Shown here: positions 16,636 to 26,586 of the stretch, in pieces
Position numbering within the stretch: position 1 is the stretch's first letter
Layout: every line of letters begins with the position of its first letter
DNA from: Scrofimicrobium canadense
Lineage (GTDB): Bacteria; Actinomycetota; Actinomycetes; Actinomycetales; Actinomycetaceae
NCBI RefSeq assembly: GCF_009696615.1
Contig: NZ_VULO01000014.1
Location: forward strand, 1-64,000
Reading direction: 5' to 3'
Length of the DNA: 64,000 nt
Made by a program: the position numbers and the translations under genes
The notes under the pieces: model-generated
Told to the model about the DNA's origin: nothing
Seen by the model: only the letters and a program-made list of their open reading frames with translations
The model's database searches: none

Positions 16636-16886
16636 ATGCAACGATCACGGCGAAAGGGCAGATTACACTGCCGGTCTCTGTTCGCCGTGCCTTGGGCTTG
16701 CAGGCAGGCCAAAAGGTCTCTGTGAAAGTTTCGGACAACGTTGTGGTTATTGAAAGAGCAGCCGACATATCCACGGTGCGAAGCCGATTGCGTGAAGAGG
16801 TACAAAGTAGTGGTACGTGCGGACATATTCCCACTTCGGGTGAAGTGTGGGAGGCAAGAGCCGAGGACTACCGTGGTGATGCTTGA
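16636..16886 (+). pseudogene. AbrB/MazE-like antitoxin with broken start
   Basis: The frame ending at 16886 encodes ATITAKGQITLPVSVRRALG, a SpoVT/AbrB antitoxin DNA-binding domain, then a tail ending EVWEARAEDYRGDA. The natural ATG at 16636 is out of frame with this domain by one base, and there is no in-frame start between a TAG near 16610 and the domain. A one-base deletion after ATG-CA would explain this. The TTG at 16692 would remove most of the DNA-binding half. It overlaps the PIN toxin start by eight bases, the usual layout of such pairs. Confidence 0.65.
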
Positions 16887-17289
16887 TACGAATGTCATGC
16901 TCCCCTGGTTGCTTGATGACGTTCCCGAACAAACGAAAGCAGTCGATCATCTTTTTGCTACGTCGACAGAGATGGTTGTACCTGACGTCGCATTGATAGA
17001 GGTTGTTTTTGTCTTGGAACGAGTGATGATGATTTCTCGGCCCACAATTGTTGCGGCAATTCGTTCTCTTATTGGTCTAGCAAACGTCAGAATGGATAGA
17101 CGTCTATGAGCCGCGCCCCTCAGCGAGTACCAGCTTCTTCCAAAGCTCTCGATTGCTGATGTGTTTTTGGCTAAGCAAGCAGAGAAGAGCGGAGAAACTC
17201 CACTAGCGACATTTGACCGGAAGCTTGCCCACCAAATGAACTCTGCTGTGCTTGTAGGGGACTACCTCTCAACACTCATTGAGCTCTGA
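16879..17289 (+). pseudogene. PIN-domain (VapC-like) toxin with in-frame TGA
   Basis: A 136-codon PIN ribonuclease frame starting MLDTNVMLP and interrupted by TGA at codon 77 (17107-17109). Reading through, the four acidic metal ligands of PIN domains are all present: Asp3, Glu41, Asp94 (LSIADVFLA) and Asp113 (TFDRKL). The first half alone (76 residues) lacks the last two and should be inactive. With the damaged antitoxin next to it, I infer a decayed toxin-antitoxin module. Confidence 0.7.
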
Positions 17290-17316
17290 ATCTGCATACT
17301 CCGTTAAAGGTCTACA

Positions 17317-17583
17317 TCAAGATTGCCGGTTTCGCCGCGACGAAAGCCAGACGATTGCTGCGACCAAAACTAGTCCCACCACGGTCACAGTAATAATGTA
17401 ACCGGGAGTTCCAATCTCAGAATAGAAGGCAGCGATACCCAGAGCTAATGCCTGCAAGAGAGATACCCCCGCTCCGATCCAATAGTAGAGGGAAACGCGC
17501 CCCTCAGAGCGGGTTGCTAGAGCCCAGAAAACCCCACATGCCAAGGCAAAAAGAGCTCCGAAGATGATCGCAACAATGCTCAC
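17317..17583 (-). CDS. small membrane protein
   Basis: An 88-residue protein with three hydrophobic segments (about residues 3-23, 32-52 and 60-80) and a short basic tail (SSRRNRQS). I do not recognise the family. Its ATG overlaps the nadE stop by four bases (ATGA), so it is translationally coupled to nadE. No catalytic motif is visible. Confidence 0.65.
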   Translation of the reverse strand: MSIVAIIFGALFALACGVFWALATRSEGRVSLYYWIGAGVSLLQALALGIAAFYSEIGTPGYIITVTVVGLVLVAAIVWLSSRRNRQS

Positions 17584-19499
17584 TTGGCCTCCAACTCTTC
17601 AATTTCAGCCAGCCACATGCGTGAAAGAGCATCAGAAGGCATCCGCCAATCCCCACGAGGTGAAAGAGCCCCACCCCCCATAAGCTTAGGACCGTTAGGG
17701 ATCGCCGTGCGTTTGAACTGATTGGCGAAGAAACGCTGGTGGAATACGCGAAGCCAATGAATAATGTCTTCACGGGAATACTCTGGCCACGCGTGTTGCG
17801 CCAGGAAAGCAATCTTTCGTGGCCCAGCCCCGTGACGAAGCAAGTAGTAGAGGGTGAAATCTTGCAGTTCGTAGGGGCCAATAACGGCCTGCGTTGACTG
17901 CATGGACGCCCCTGGAACCAGCTCCGGAGAAATCTCTGTATCGAGAATATCCTCAAGCACCTCAGACAATTCTGGAGTTCGGTGCGTCGCTACCCACCGA
18001 ATCAAATGTTGGATCATCGTCTTGGGAAGCCCAGAGTTCACCGCATAGTGGCTCATCTGATCGCCAACTCCGTAGGTGCACCACCCTAAAGCCAATTCGG
18101 ACAGGTCCCCGGTTCCCACCACAATCCCACCTTCTTGGTTGGCGAGGCGGAAAAGATAGTCTGTACGTAAACCAGCCTGAACATTTTCAAAAGTGACGTC
18201 ATATTCATCTTCAGCATGCCCCAGGGTCTGAAGCATCTGGGTTGCGGTGGGACGAATGTCGATTTCTTTGAACGTCGCGCCGATAGCAACAGCAAGTTCT
18301 TCAGCATTTGAGCGAGTACGCGAGGACGTGCCAAAACCTGGCATCGTGTAGGCCAAAATGTCAGAGCGGGGTCTGCCCAATGAATCCATTGCCTGAGCAC
18401 ACACCAGCAGCGCTTGAGTGGAATCTAAACCTCCGGAAACACCGATGACCAGTTTGGGAGTGCCGATTGATTCCATTCGACGCGCCAAAGCAGAAACCTG
18501 AATGTTGAAAGCCTCGTAACAGTCATCATCAAGGCGCGCTGCATCATCAGGAACAAATGGGAAGCGAGCCACCTCCCTGCGCAACGTTGCTGCTGGAGGC
18601 TCACCGAAGGCAACCTCAATGCGTGCGATGGTGCTATCAGCGTGGATGCGCGCAGCGTTGTCACCAAAAGTACCTTGCTGTATGCGTTCACGCAGCAACG
18701 AGTCCACGTCGACGTCGGCAGTGGTCATCACTGTTTCGCGGGAAAATCGCGGAGATGACGCAAGGTGAGTTCCTGCCTCGTAAATCACAGACTGCCCATC
18801 CCACGACAGGTCGTTGGAGGATTCACCATAGCTGGCGGCACAATAAATGTACGCAGCACAACTGGTCATTGATTGGGCTTTCACTAAGTCTTCGCGCTTG
18901 CGGGCGCGGCCTACGGTGATGGGAGAAGCCGAAAGGTTCGCTAAGACAGTTGCGCCAGCCATTGCCGCAAATGAGGAAGGGGGAGTCGGGACCCACAGGT
19001 CTTCGCAAATCTCAGCGCTAACGGCAAACCCTGGAATGTCCTGGGCCGCGACAACTACCGGTCCCACTGGAATGCCATCAATGAAAGTAGGCTCGGGGAG
19101 AGTGTGAAAATAGCGTTTTTCGTAAAACTCGCGGTAGGTGGGCAGGTAGGTTTTCGGAGTAATCGCAAGGATACTGCCCCGGTGAATAAACACGGCACAG
19201 TTATAGAGGCACTGATCTATTACTAGTGGTGCGCCCACTAGCAACAACGGGAATAGCTCACGTGAAGCTTTTACAACCGTGTCAAGAGCGCCCCTCACAC
19301 CAGTCAACAGCGTGTCTTGGAGGACTAGGTCATCAAGAGAATAGCCCGAAAGGCTCAATTCTGGGAATACAACAACGGCAGCGCCATCGTCATGGGCTGC
19401 GCGGGCAGCCGCAATAATTCTATCGGCATTTGTGGCCGGATCGGCCAAAGCAACCGGAAGTGATACCGCGGCTACGCGCGCAAAACCATGAGAATACAT
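17580..19499 (-). CDS. nadE: glutamine-dependent NAD+ synthetase
   Basis: A 639-residue two-domain enzyme that makes NAD+ from deamido-NAD+ with ammonia from glutamine. The N-terminal nitrilase-like domain has the Glu47 motif FPELSLSGY, the Lys in TPKTYLPTYREF and the Cys in SAEICEDLW. The C-terminal synthetase domain has the P-loop SGGLDS near residue 352. Both active sites look intact. The length is close to the actinobacterial form (about 640-680). It lies just downstream of ackA and upstream of a small membrane protein, all leftward. Confidence 0.93.
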   Translation of the reverse strand: MYSHGFARVAAVSLPVALADPATNADRIIAAARAAHDDGAAVVVFPELSLSGYSLDDLVLQDTLLTGVRGALDTVVKASRELFPLLLVGAPLVIDQCLYNCAVFIHRGSILAITPKTYLPTYREFYEKRYFHTLPEPTFIDGIPVGPVVVAAQDIPGFAVSAEICEDLWVPTPPSSFAAMAGATVLANLSASPITVGRARKREDLVKAQSMTSCAAYIYCAASYGESSNDLSWDGQSVIYEAGTHLASSPRFSRETVMTTADVDVDSLLRERIQQGTFGDNAARIHADSTIARIEVAFGEPPAATLRREVARFPFVPDDAARLDDDCYEAFNIQVSALARRMESIGTPKLVIGVSGGLDSTQALLVCAQAMDSLGRPRSDILAYTMPGFGTSSRTRSNAEELAVAIGATFKEIDIRPTATQMLQTLGHAEDEYDVTFENVQAGLRTDYLFRLANQEGGIVVGTGDLSELALGWCTYGVGDQMSHYAVNSGLPKTMIQHLIRWVATHRTPELSEVLEDILDTEISPELVPGASMQSTQAVIGPYELQDFTLYYLLRHGAGPRKIAFLAQHAWPEYSREDIIHWLRVFHQRFFANQFKRTAIPNGPKLMGGGALSPRGDWRMPSDALSRMWLAEIEELEAK

Positions 19500-19507
19500 G
19501 ACTCCTA

Positions 19508-20701
19508 TTAGACCAGGGTCAGTGCTTGTTTGGCGATTGCAAGCTCTTCATTCGTGGGAACAACCATGACACGAACCGACGAACCACGCGCTGAGATAGT
19601 GATTGGATCACGGGGACGCTGGTTATTAGCATCCTCATCCAAAACGACACCGAAGAACTGCAACCGTTGACATACTTCACGTCGCAGGTCAATATCATTT
19701 TCGCCAATACCTGCAGTGAATGTGATGACGTCGACGCCGCCCATTTCAGCGGTGTATGCGCCGATGTACTTCACGAGGCGGTTGATGTAGACGTCGAGAG
19801 CCTCGCGGGCACGCTGACGAACATTGTGATCGCCGGACCTGAACATCTCGCGCACAGCACGCATGTCATTGTCGCCAGCTAAGCCGCGCAAACCAGAACG
19901 CCGATTCATGAGAACATCAACCTCATCGACACTCATACCTGCTACGCGTTGCAGGTGGAAAACCACGGCAGGGTCAATGTCACCCGTACGCGTGCCCATG
20001 ACAAGGCCTTCCAAGGGAGTCAGGCCCATAGAAGTGTCCATGGCGTGGGGGCCGTCGATTGCTGAAGCTGATGCGCCATTGCCGAGGTGGAGGACAATCT
20101 GTTTGAGGTCCTTCCCCCCCAGAATCTCTGCCACTCTCTTCGATACATATTGGTGTGAAGTCCCATGGGCGCCGTAACGTCGAATGGAATACTTTTCGGC
20201 TATTTCGCGGTCGAGAGCGTAGAGGGCTGCCTGTGCGGGCAAATCTTGGAAGAACGCCGTATCGAAAACTGCCACCTGGGGAATATCTGGCAAAAGATCC
20301 TGGGCAACTTCAATGCCCTTAAGTGCAGGGGGGTTGTGAAGGGGAGCTAGAGTTGAGAGCTCTTTGATGAGGCCACGCACGCGGTCATCGATGAGAGCGG
20401 GGCCCGAGAAATAACGACCTCCCTGCACGATCCGGTGGCCAACAGCAACGATATTCGCCTCATCAAGGTGAGGTCCCACCTCGTCAAAGAGATCGAGTAC
20501 AAGACGCAGAGCCTGCGCATGGTCTGCGATGGGTTGGTTGAGATCCACTTCCCGCAGTGAATACCTGTGGTGCAGGTGCCCCACGTCCTCCCCAATGCGT
20601 TCTACCAGACCAGATGCCATAGCATGGCCGATATCTGGGTCTACCAGCTGGTATTTGATTGAAGACGATCCTGAGTTGATAACAAGGACGGTTTTAGGCA
20701 T
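19508..20701 (-). CDS. ackA: acetate kinase
   Basis: A 397-residue kinase of the ASKHA fold that makes ATP and acetate from acetyl phosphate. Family motifs include VLVINSGSSSIKY at the N-terminus, HLGNGASASAIDG and DTSMGLTPLEGL in the middle, and FTAGIGEN near the C-terminus. Its ATG shares one base with the pta stop (TAATG), so the pair is translationally coupled and forms the Pta-AckA overflow pathway. Confidence 0.95.
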   Translation of the reverse strand: MPKTVLVINSGSSSIKYQLVDPDIGHAMASGLVERIGEDVGHLHHRYSLREVDLNQPIADHAQALRLVLDLFDEVGPHLDEANIVAVGHRIVQGGRYFSGPALIDDRVRGLIKELSTLAPLHNPPALKGIEVAQDLLPDIPQVAVFDTAFFQDLPAQAALYALDREIAEKYSIRRYGAHGTSHQYVSKRVAEILGGKDLKQIVLHLGNGASASAIDGPHAMDTSMGLTPLEGLVMGTRTGDIDPAVVFHLQRVAGMSVDEVDVLMNRRSGLRGLAGDNDMRAVREMFRSGDHNVRQRAREALDVYINRLVKYIGAYTAEMGGVDVITFTAGIGENDIDLRREVCQRLQFFGVVLDEDANNQRPRDPITISARGSSVRVMVVPTNEELAIAKQALTLV

Positions 20702-22221
20702 TAGTTCACTTTCTCATTGCCAGCCTGTACTGCAGTGATAGCCACAGTATTGACGATATCTTCAACGAGGGCGCCGCGGGAAAGATCATTTACCGGACGG
20801 CGTAACCCTTGAAGAATGGGACCAACAGCGACGGCACCAGCACTACGCTGGATTGCCTTGTAGGCGATATTGCCCGCTGTGAGATTGGGGAAGATCAACA
20901 CATTGGCCTTGCCGGCTACGGCAGAACCGGGAGCCTTGGATGCGGCAACTTCTGGTGAAACGGCTGCATCGTATTGGAGGGGCCCTTCGACAGAAAGTTC
21001 AGGCGCCAGTTGCATGAGTTTTTCGGTCGCCTCACGAACTAGGTCAACGTCGGCACCTGAACCAGAAGAGCCAGTGGAGTAAGAAAGCATGGCAACTTTA
21101 GGATCAAGGCCAAAGGCAGCTGCTGTTTGGGCAGTTGACACCGCAATCTCTGCTAATTGGTTTGACGTTGGATTGGTGTTGACTGCGCAATCGCCCAACA
21201 CAAGAACCTGGTCGGCCAGCAGCATGAGGAATGACGATGACACTATCGAAACACCTGGAGCAGTCTTGATGATCTGGAATGCCGGAACGATAGTCTCAGC
21301 AGTGGTATGTGCTGCACCGGATACCATCCCATCAGCATCCCCCATCTGCACCATCATGGTGGCGAAATAGGTGACGTCACGCATTTTCTGGCGGGCATCA
21401 TCAATGGAGACACCTTTATGTGCGCGAAGCCGGGCGAACTCGGTTGCATACTTCTCACTGAGCTCTGGATCGGTGACGCCTACGATACGAGCATCCGAAA
21501 TATCTAGGTCTAATTCTTGAGCAGAAGAGCGAACCTGAGTCTCATCACCAACGAGAACTATATTCGCAACTCCATCAGCAAGTACCCGCGCGGCAGCGGT
21601 GAGTACGCGTGCATCTTCAGGCTCTGGAAGGACAATTGTCTTCTTATTGGAGCGTGCCCGTGCCATCAAATCACCCTGAAACATCAACGGTGTTGTGACA
21701 GTAGCTGCGGGCCCGGTAACGCTGCGCACTTTCTCCACATCGAGTGGTGAGGTGACTACCGGAACCTCTACGTCGGGAACAGTGTTAGAGCCGACCAGAA
21801 CGATTCCGCTCACACTGGCATGGTGCTGCCCCGCGCGGCGCAAAGACGAAGCGATCTCATCGGTAAGTAGCTCACTTCCCATACCGGCCGCGTCAATAAC
21901 CAATATGACTTTAGCGCCAGCATTTGCTGCTACATCTAGGTTCCATCCCAGCACATCGAAGCTGGGGGCTGGAGCTCCGGACAAACCAGCGATCAAGGCC
22001 GCACCAGGGGTAGAGCGGAGCGACACGGTCACCTCTTTGAGTGCCTGTTGTGGGTGCTTAATCGCATTGACGATTGTCGTTCCGGCAGTGGCATCGGTGA
22101 GCGTGAAACTTTCACCCCCATATACAACGTCTATTTCTGGAAGCATCGTAGCGAGCTGGTGCGTGACTTCGGCGGCAGCAGACCCAGGTGCAGTGCCTGT
22201 GACCAAGATTGAATGCGACAC
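20701..22221 (-). CDS. pta: phosphate acetyltransferase
   Basis: A 506-residue enzyme converting acetyl-CoA and phosphate to acetyl phosphate. The N-terminal part (about 170 residues) is a divergent P-loop-like domain; the C-terminal PTA_PTB catalytic domain begins near residue 180 and includes AAHTTAETIVPAFQIIK and YSTGSSGSG. The length is intermediate between the short (about 330) and long (about 700) forms. It overlaps ackA by one base and is probably first in the pta-ackA-nadE run. Confidence 0.93.
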   Translation of the reverse strand: MSHSILVTGTAPGSAAAEVTHQLATMLPEIDVVYGGESFTLTDATAGTTIVNAIKHPQQALKEVTVSLRSTPGAALIAGLSGAPAPSFDVLGWNLDVAANAGAKVILVIDAAGMGSELLTDEIASSLRRAGQHHASVSGIVLVGSNTVPDVEVPVVTSPLDVEKVRSVTGPAATVTTPLMFQGDLMARARSNKKTIVLPEPEDARVLTAAARVLADGVANIVLVGDETQVRSSAQELDLDISDARIVGVTDPELSEKYATEFARLRAHKGVSIDDARQKMRDVTYFATMMVQMGDADGMVSGAAHTTAETIVPAFQIIKTAPGVSIVSSSFLMLLADQVLVLGDCAVNTNPTSNQLAEIAVSTAQTAAAFGLDPKVAMLSYSTGSSGSGADVDLVREATEKLMQLAPELSVEGPLQYDAAVSPEVAASKAPGSAVAGKANVLIFPNLTAGNIAYKAIQRSAGAVAVGPILQGLRRPVNDLSRGALVEDIVNTVAITAVQAGNEKVN

Positions 22222-22289
22222 GAGAATCCCTCATGGTTGACAGTTTTCCTGACAATCCCATGGTAACCCCGCCCTCCCACAGATGGGGT

Positions 22290-22334
22290 GAGTCTAGGTG
22301 AGGCCTAGCTCTCCTTCTTGTTCCTCAAGAAGGA
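22290..22334. other. hairpins in the pta / DHA2 divergent region
   Basis: TCCTTCTTG (22312-22320) pairs perfectly with CAAGAAGGA (22326-22334) over a five-base loop, and just before it CTAGG pairs with CCTAG near 22294-22308. They lie in the 235-bp gap between the divergent pta and DHA2-exporter genes. No T-run follows, so they may be leader structures or binding sites. I see no other feature in the gap. Confidence 0.4.
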
Positions 22335-22456
22335 AGAGGTGCCGTGATGCGATGTCTTCTTCAACACCCAAAGAACATCATTTGGACAACGTGTGCGAGG
22401 CAGCCCGGAAACAGGAGTAAAGTCTCGGTGTTCGCACAACTGCATAAAGGGGGCAT

Positions 22457-23983
22457 ATGACTGGTAAGTCACGCAAACGTGAGGTTTTGAGAATCCTATG
22501 GGGACTTCTTTTAGCGCTTTTTGTCTCCAATCTCTCCGTCACAATCGTTGGAAATGCGCTGCCTCAAATCATGGCGGCATTGGACGGTTCTGAAACCCAA
22601 TACACGTGGATTGTCACTGCTGTGCTCTTGGCCTCCACCGCCGCAACCCCCATAGCGGGAAAGCTAGGTGACCTTTTTAATAAGAAGGCGCTACTGCTTG
22701 CGGCAATCGGACTATTTTCTCTGGGCTCGCTCCTTTCCGGCATGGTCCCCAATGCATCCTGGCTCATCGCGTCGCGGGTACTTCAAGGCATCGGGATGGG
22801 CGCCCAGATGGCATTGGTCCAGACGGTCATCGCCTCCATCGTGACACCAAGAGAACGCGGCCAATACAACGGATACCTGGGTGCGACAATGGCGGTTGCA
22901 ACAGTATCGGGACCACTCCTTGGCGGACTCATTGTGTCGACTCCATGGCTGGGATGGAGGTGGACCTTCTGGCTTTCAGTACCTTTTTCACTAATCGCCA
23001 TAGTCGTCTTATGGCGCTACCTGAAGATTCCCAAGAGCGCTCGGCTCAAACCCCACATAGACTACTGGGGATCTGCTCTCATCACCGCTGGAGTATCGCT
23101 GCTCCTCATCTGGATCTCCTGTGGTGGAAAAATCTTCCCATGGGTTTCACCCCTGGGTATTGGTATGCCGGTTGCAGCGTTGCTGGTTCTCGCCATATTC
23201 GTTTGGGTTGAGCTTCACGACCCAGAACCAGTCGTGCCTTTGCGTCTCCTTACACAGCGCACCCCGCTCCTAGCTGTTCTGGCTTCTATAGGGATTGGAA
23301 CAGCGCTCAACGCACCTCCAGTGTTCTTCGGCCAGTACTTCCAAATTGCTCAGGGATATAGTCCCGCCTTATCAGGCATCATCATGGTTCCTCTCATGCT
23401 GGCGATGTTCCTTTCCTCGACGATTTCGGGACAACTGGTATCCCATATAGGTCGGTGGAAACGCTTTGTTGTCACGGGACTAGTGGCCATGAGCGGCGGA
23501 CTCATCATGATGATATGGGTAGGGTCAGTCACCCCACTGTGGTACATATGGATAGCGATGGTCCTCATTGGCTTCGGGCAGGGATCCTCAATGCAGAACC
23601 TGGTCCTTGCCGTACAAAATGGTGTCCCGCTCAGGGATGTCGGGGCGTCAACAGCAATGGTGACTTTTTTCAGGTCTCTTGGCGGTGCAATCGGAGTGCA
23701 AGTAGCTGGAATCATCTACACAATCTCGACCGAAGCTCATATGGAAAGTAAAGTGTTGGCTGCCGGAATGCCAGTGTCAATGGTCCCCGATACCGATTCT
23801 CTTGACATCACGAAAATGGAACCCGCATTGCAAGCAATTGTCCGCTCCGCTTACGGGGATGCAATGGGTGACATTTTCATGGGAATTGCAGTCCTTGGAG
23901 TTCTCTCCCTCATAGCCGCGCTCTTCCTCCCAGGATCGTCTTTGCGTGATACTTTGGATCTTCTTCCAGAAAATGACACCTAG
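22457..23983 (+). CDS. DHA2-family MFS exporter (EmrB/QacA-like)
   Basis: A 508-residue multidrug-type major facilitator with about 14 membrane helices. Motifs seen: WIVTAVLLASTAATPIAGKL after the first helix, GDLFNKK (motif A) and GIGMGAQMALVQTVI; QQ-like and proton-relay residues are in the expected places. Start ATG 22457 follows AAGGGGGC. It stands alone between pta and guaA with no local regulator, so its substrate cannot be inferred. Confidence 0.88.
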   Translation: MTGKSRKREVLRILWGLLLALFVSNLSVTIVGNALPQIMAALDGSETQYTWIVTAVLLASTAATPIAGKLGDLFNKKALLLAAIGLFSLGSLLSGMVPNASWLIASRVLQGIGMGAQMALVQTVIASIVTPRERGQYNGYLGATMAVATVSGPLLGGLIVSTPWLGWRWTFWLSVPFSLIAIVVLWRYLKIPKSARLKPHIDYWGSALITAGVSLLLIWISCGGKIFPWVSPLGIGMPVAALLVLAIFVWVELHDPEPVVPLRLLTQRTPLLAVLASIGIGTALNAPPVFFGQYFQIAQGYSPALSGIIMVPLMLAMFLSSTISGQLVSHIGRWKRFVVTGLVAMSGGLIMMIWVGSVTPLWYIWIAMVLIGFGQGSSMQNLVLAVQNGVPLRDVGASTAMVTFFRSLGGAIGVQVAGIIYTISTEAHMESKVLAAGMPVSMVPDTDSLDITKMEPALQAIVRSAYGDAMGDIFMGIAVLGVLSLIAALFLPGSSLRDTLDLLPENDT

Positions 23984-24046
23984 AAATGAGCTCTTCACTC
24001 CATAGATGAGTGCACGCTATGAATACGTACTTCGGCACGGAAAGCC

Positions 24047-25648
24047 ATGCCCCGAAAGAACGGTAAGATGAACCCCGTGAATGAGACGACGCGACGCCCA
24101 GTTCTAGTAGTTGACTTCGGAGCTCAGTACGCGCAGTTGATTGCGCGGCGAGTCCGTGAAGCAGGGGTCTATTCGGAAATCGTGCCACATTCGTGGGATG
24201 CAAAAAAGATTCTTGAGAAGAATCCCGCTGCCATCATCCTTTCTGGAGGACCGGCTTCAGTGTATGTGGACAATGCAGCTCACCTTGACGGGTCACTATT
24301 TCGCGCTGGAATCCCCATCTTCGGAATCTGCTATGGCTTCCAGCTCATGGCCCAATCGATGGGTGGGGAAGTGAACCAAACCGGTGAGAGGGAATACGGG
24401 CGAACACAAATTGAACGCGTAGGCGATAGCGTCCTCTTGGACGGTACCGATGCTGATCAGTTTGTGTGGATGAGTCACGGCGATGCCGTAATCTCAGCTC
24501 CCGAAGGCTTCACAGTGACTGCTCGCAGCGCGGGCGCGCCAGTGGCAGCCTTTGAAAATACCGACAGTTCTCTTTACGGCGTCCAATGGCACCCTGAAGT
24601 CCTCCATAGCGACCAGGGACAAAAAGTCATTGAAAACTTCCTCTACCAGGGAGCGGGGCTTTCTCCTGACTGGACTGCGGGTAACATCGTGGAACAGCTG
24701 GTCGGTCAAATCCGTGATCAAGTGGGTGACAGGCAGGTTATTTGCGCGCTCTCAGGAGGAGTTGACTCATCGGTTGCAGCAGCACTGGTGCACCGAGCTG
24801 TGGGCGATCAGCTCACATGTTTCTTTGTGGACCACGGACTTCTTCGAGCTGGCGAACGCGAACAAGTCGAAGACGACTACGCGGCAAATATGGGTATCCG
24901 GGTCGTCACCATTGACGAATCAGAGCGTTTCCTTGAAGCGCTTGCGGGAGTCAGCGACCCGGAAACAAAGCGAAAGATTATTGGGCGTGAGTTCATCCGT
25001 AGCTTTGAATCAGCAGCCCGTATGCTCACTGACGAAAAGGCTGCTGACGGCTTGAGTATTGACTTTCTCGTCCAGGGGACGTTGTACCCCGACGTGGTTG
25101 AGTCTGGTGGCGGTGAGGGCACTGCAAACATCAAGTCTCATCACAATGTGGGGGGACTTCCTGAAGATCTTTCCTTCGATCTAGTAGAACCCTTGCGCAC
25201 ACTCTTCAAAGATGAGGTGCGGGCAATCGGTCGTGAACTAGGATTAGCTGACAAACTGGTGCAACGCCAGCCTTTCCCTGGTCCAGGACTGGGGATTCGC
25301 ATTGTCGGTGAGGTCACCAAAGAGCGTCTTGATATTCTTCGGGCCGCAGACTTGATCGCTAGAGAAGAACTGACGAAGGCTGGCCTCGACCAAGAGATCT
25401 GGCAATGCCCGGTGGTTTTGCTAGCGGATGTGCGCAGTGTTGGCGTGCAAGGGGATGGGCGCACCTACGGTCATCCGATTGTGCTGCGTCCGGTTGTCTC
25501 TGAGGATGCGATGACTGCTGACTGGGCTCGCATTCCTTATGATGTGCTATCAGAGATTTCTAACCGCATAACGAACACTGTCCCCGAGGTGAACCGAGTT
25601 GTCTTGGACGTAACATCGAAGCCGCCGGGCACAATTGAATGGGAGTAA
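24047..25648 (+). CDS. guaA: GMP synthase (glutamine-hydrolysing)
   Basis: A 533-residue bifunctional enzyme converting XMP to GMP. The class I glutaminase domain has nucleophile Cys in FGICYGFQ and the His/Glu pair in QWHPEV. The ATP-pyrophosphatase domain starts near residue 210 with [15 protein letters not shown], and the C-terminal dimer domain ends PPGTIEWE, as usual. ATG 24047 or ATG 24068 could start translation; both keep the catalytic core. It is first in a tight run with tatD, two Rpf-like genes, ksgA and ispE. Confidence 0.95.
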   Translation: MPRKNGKMNPVNETTRRPVLVVDFGAQYAQLIARRVREAGVYSEIVPHSWDAKKILEKNPAAIILSGGPASVYVDNAAHLDGSLFRAGIPIFGICYGFQLMAQSMGGEVNQTGEREYGRTQIERVGDSVLLDGTDADQFVWMSHGDAVISAPEGFTVTARSAGAPVAAFENTDSSLYGVQWHPEVLHSDQGQKVIENFLYQGAGLSPDWTAGNIVEQLVGQIRDQVGDRQVICALSGGVDSSVAAALVHRAVGDQLTCFFVDHGLLRAGEREQVEDDYAANMGIRVVTIDESERFLEALAGVSDPETKRKIIGREFIRSFESAARMLTDEKAADGLSIDFLVQGTLYPDVVESGGGEGTANIKSHHNVGGLPEDLSFDLVEPLRTLFKDEVRAIGRELGLADKLVQRQPFPGPGLGIRIVGEVTKERLDILRAADLIAREELTKAGLDQEIWQCPVVLLADVRSVGVQGDGRTYGHPIVLRPVVSEDAMTADWARIPYDVLSEISNRITNTVPEVNRVVLDVTSKPPGTIEWE

Positions 25649-25658
25649 AGAGAACGAC

Positions 25659-26567
25659 GTGGCAAAGAAACGACGCTCATGGCCGGATCTTCCTGAGCCC
25701 CTTCCTATGACGGTGACGGACAATCACACGCATTTGCCCACCCACGACGGTGAGATTCCGTCACCTGAAGGGTTACGACTGTCACTTAGTGAGCAGATTG
25801 AGCGGGCGAATCAGGTTCGGGTCAACAGGATGATCACCTCGGCATGCTCTCTGCCCGACTTCGAGCCCACCTTAGAAATCGCACGTCAATGGCCAGAGGT
25901 CAAGATTGCATTGGCAATCCATCCGAATGAGGCTGCTCTCCACGCAGGCATTGTAGAGAAGTCTCCTGATGGTTTCGAACACGCCCGGGAAGAACACCAT
26001 GTGCCACTCATTGAGGCGTTGGGCCTTGTCTCGCGGCACCTTCGTGATCCGGAAGTTGTTGCCGTGGGTGAGACTGGTTTCGATTTCTATCGCACGGGTG
26101 AGGCAGGCCGCGAGGCCCAGAACGAATCGTTTGCCGCTCATGTGGAAATGGCTCAAGCCCACAATCTGCCCGTGCAGATTCATGACCGGGATGCTCACCG
26201 AGAGACTGTGGAACTCTTGCGCGATGTTGCAGAACCTGACCAAAGGATTGTATTCCATTGCTTTTCTGGCGATCGAGAACTCGCTAAGACGATCACTGAG
26301 AACGGTTGGTTTGCAAGTTTTGCGGGGCCTTTAACGTATCCGGCAAATGAGGAACTGCGCCAAGCTTTCTTAGAGCTTCCTCATGACAGAGTTTTGGTGG
26401 AGACAGATGCGCCGTATCTTACTCCCGTTCCGCATCGTGGTTGCCCGAATGCCAGTTACGTGATGCCGCACACTGTGCGCTATATGGCGATGCTTTGGAA
26501 TGTCCCAGTACAGCAGGCAATTGAGCGCCTCAACCAGACAACCGCTAGGGTTTACGGCACTTGGTAG
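25659..26567 (+). CDS. tatD: TatD-family metal-dependent hydrolase
   Basis: A TIM-barrel deoxyribonuclease of about 302 residues. Metal ligands are visible: NHTHLPTH near the N-terminus, GETGFDFYR, IHDRDAH, HCFSG and ETDAPYLTP. GTG 25659, ten bases past the guaA stop with AAAGAG upstream, is preferred over a TTG (25635) inside guaA. In many actinobacteria tatD precedes rpfB-ksgA-ispE, and the same order is kept here. Confidence 0.9.
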   Translation: MAKKRRSWPDLPEPLPMTVTDNHTHLPTHDGEIPSPEGLRLSLSEQIERANQVRVNRMITSACSLPDFEPTLEIARQWPEVKIALAIHPNEAALHAGIVEKSPDGFEHAREEHHVPLIEALGLVSRHLRDPEVVAVGETGFDFYRTGEAGREAQNESFAAHVEMAQAHNLPVQIHDRDAHRETVELLRDVAEPDQRIVFHCFSGDRELAKTITENGWFASFAGPLTYPANEELRQAFLELPHDRVLVETDAPYLTPVPHRGCPNASYVMPHTVRYMAMLWNVPVQQAIERLNQTTARVYGTW

Positions 26568-26586
26568 CTGGGCTAAACTCCCCTCT

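Noticed and set aside
16692-16886. Intact antitoxin starting at TTG 16692
   Set aside because: It would lack the first half of the AbrB DNA-binding domain, and homologous sequence continues upstream in the same frame.
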